In this document: positions 53,145-53,504 of the stretch, one piece after another
Numbering within the stretch: the first letter of the stretch is position 1
Layout of the letters: every line of letters begins with the position of its first letter
Assembly (NCBI GenBank): GCA_001513125.1
Contig: LFSN01000130.1
Span: 4,657-58,160, forward strand
From: Clostridia bacterium DTU030
Lineage (GTDB): Bacteria; Bacillota; DTU030
DNA: 53,504 nt
Reading direction: 5' to 3'
The notes under the pieces: generated by a model
The model's input: the letters and a program-made list of their open reading frames with translations, nothing else
What the model was told of the DNA's origin: nothing
Databases searched by the model: none
Position numbers and translations under genes: made by a program

Positions 53145-53453
53145 AAAAACCCCTCGAACCTGACCTTTGCCAGGGACGAGAGGCTAATTTCCCACCCGCG
53201 GTACCACCCTGCTTGGTAAGAAACAAAATGGTGGAGCTGAGGGGGCTCGAACCCCTGACCTCCTGAATGCCATTCAGGCGCTCTCCCAACTGAGCTACAG
53301 CCCCATCTTGTCTTTACCCACTTATTATCTTCCATAACTCCAGGGCGAGTTCGGCACATCCTCTCTACCGGTTTCCACCAGCCACCGGCTCTCTGTCAAG
53401 GAGTATCTGCCTACTACTCCCCTTCATTGCCCGGGAACCCATATTTATTTACA
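53145..53453 (-). promoter_or_regulatory. T-box riboswitch (leucine) of leuS, containing a tRNA gene
   Basis: Stem I runs from ATGAAGGGGAGTAGTA (complement of about 53413-53428) through the apical CAGAGAGCCGGTGG (53395-53382). It ends at GAACTCGCCCTGGAG near 53338. The triplet CTC at 53349-53347 directly after GAA is the specifier, hence leucine. The T-box AGGGTGGTACCGCG is the complement of 53197-53210. CTCTCGTCCCT and a terminator (CCTCTCG...CGAGGGG plus TTTTT at 53149-53145) follow. A tRNA-Ala gene fills 53229-53304, between stem I and the T-box, where stem II/III elements are expected. Confidence 0.93.
53229..53304 (-). tRNA. tRNA-Ala (anticodon GGC), inside the leuS T-box leader
   Basis: A 76-nt gene folding as a complete cloverleaf. 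The acceptor is GGGGCTG / CAGCTCC with a G3:U70 wobble, the alanine identity element. The D arm is GCTC...GAGC, the anticodon stem CCTGA/TCAGG has loop ATGGCAT (anticodon GGC), and the T arm is AGGGG-TTCGAGC-CCCCT. Discriminator A and encoded CCA complete it. No terminator lies between it and the flanking T-box parts; the only strong promoter visible is that of the leuS leader. Confidence 0.97.
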
Positions 53454-53459
53454 GCCCAT

Positions 53460-53488
53460 ATTATAAAAGAAGTCCCGGGAAAAGTCAA
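53460..53488 (-). promoter_or_regulatory. Sigma-A promoter of the tRNA-Ala/T-box/leuS transcript
   Basis: Minus-strand TTGACT (53488-53483), 17-nt spacer, TATAAT (53465-53460), about 25 nt before stem I of the T-box. Confidence 0.93.
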
Positions 53489-53504
53489 GTATCGACTCAG
53501 GCAA

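Overview
The window reads as chromosome of a spore-forming, Gram-positive member of the Clostridia (Firmicutes), plausibly a thermophile. Supporting signs are spoIIP, yqfC/yqfD, a PdaB-like deacetylase and an alpha/beta-type small acid-soluble spore protein; an hrcA-grpE-dnaK-dnaJ operon with a CIRCE operator; two T-box leaders; many GTG/TTG starts; moderately high GC; and strongly purine-rich coding strands. I cannot name the genus. Every gene except rpsT lies on the minus strand, so the reading direction runs from high to low coordinates.

Layout in coordinate order. (1) 1-5.7 kb: glyS, glyQ with a glycine T-box, recO, a yqzL-like mini-gene, era and cdd. (2) 5.7-11.5 kb: a DUF3048 lipoprotein, an enlarged DUF881 protein, and a TAXI-type TRAP transporter (fused permease, DUF1850 protein, binding protein). 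This block splits the usual dgkA-cdd neighbourhood. (3) 12-21.3 kb: dgkA, ybeY, pgpH, phoH, yqfD, yqfC, an unknown anchored protein, floA, nfeD, yqeY and rpsU, in the classical Bacillus-like order. (4) 21.3-30 kb: a HIT protein, mtaB, rsmE, prmA, dnaJ, dnaK, grpE and hrcA, under a sigma-A promoter plus CIRCE. (5) 30-39 kb: hemW, lepA, spoIIP, rpsT (plus strand), a ZIP transporter, holA and comEC; gpr is absent from its usual place. (6) 39-50.5 kb, more accessory: a protein with three Myb/SANT-like repeats, luxS, a 440-bp non-coding stretch, an orphan solute-binding protein coupled to an L,D-transpeptidase, ndk, a two-P-loop ATPase, an ECF S component, a DUF296/PPC protein, a SASP, pdaB, two tandem FMN alpha-hydroxy-acid oxidase-like genes, a small unknown gene and comEA. 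(7) 50.6-53.5 kb: leuS and its leader.

The most striking object is the leuS leader. A consensus promoter drives an RNA that begins with a canonical T-box stem I carrying a CUC (leucine) specifier. A complete tRNA-Ala(GGC) gene with encoded CCA and the G3:U70 identity pair follows, and only then come the T-box antiterminator sequence, the terminator and leuS. The tRNA occupies the place where stem II/III elements normally sit, so tRNA maturation and leucine sensing must compete on one transcript.

Much of the window is housekeeping: tRNA charging, ribosome and tRNA modification, protein folding, and envelope and c-di-AMP metabolism. Sporulation genes are interspersed; several carry candidate sigma-E or sigma-G promoters read directly from the sequence.
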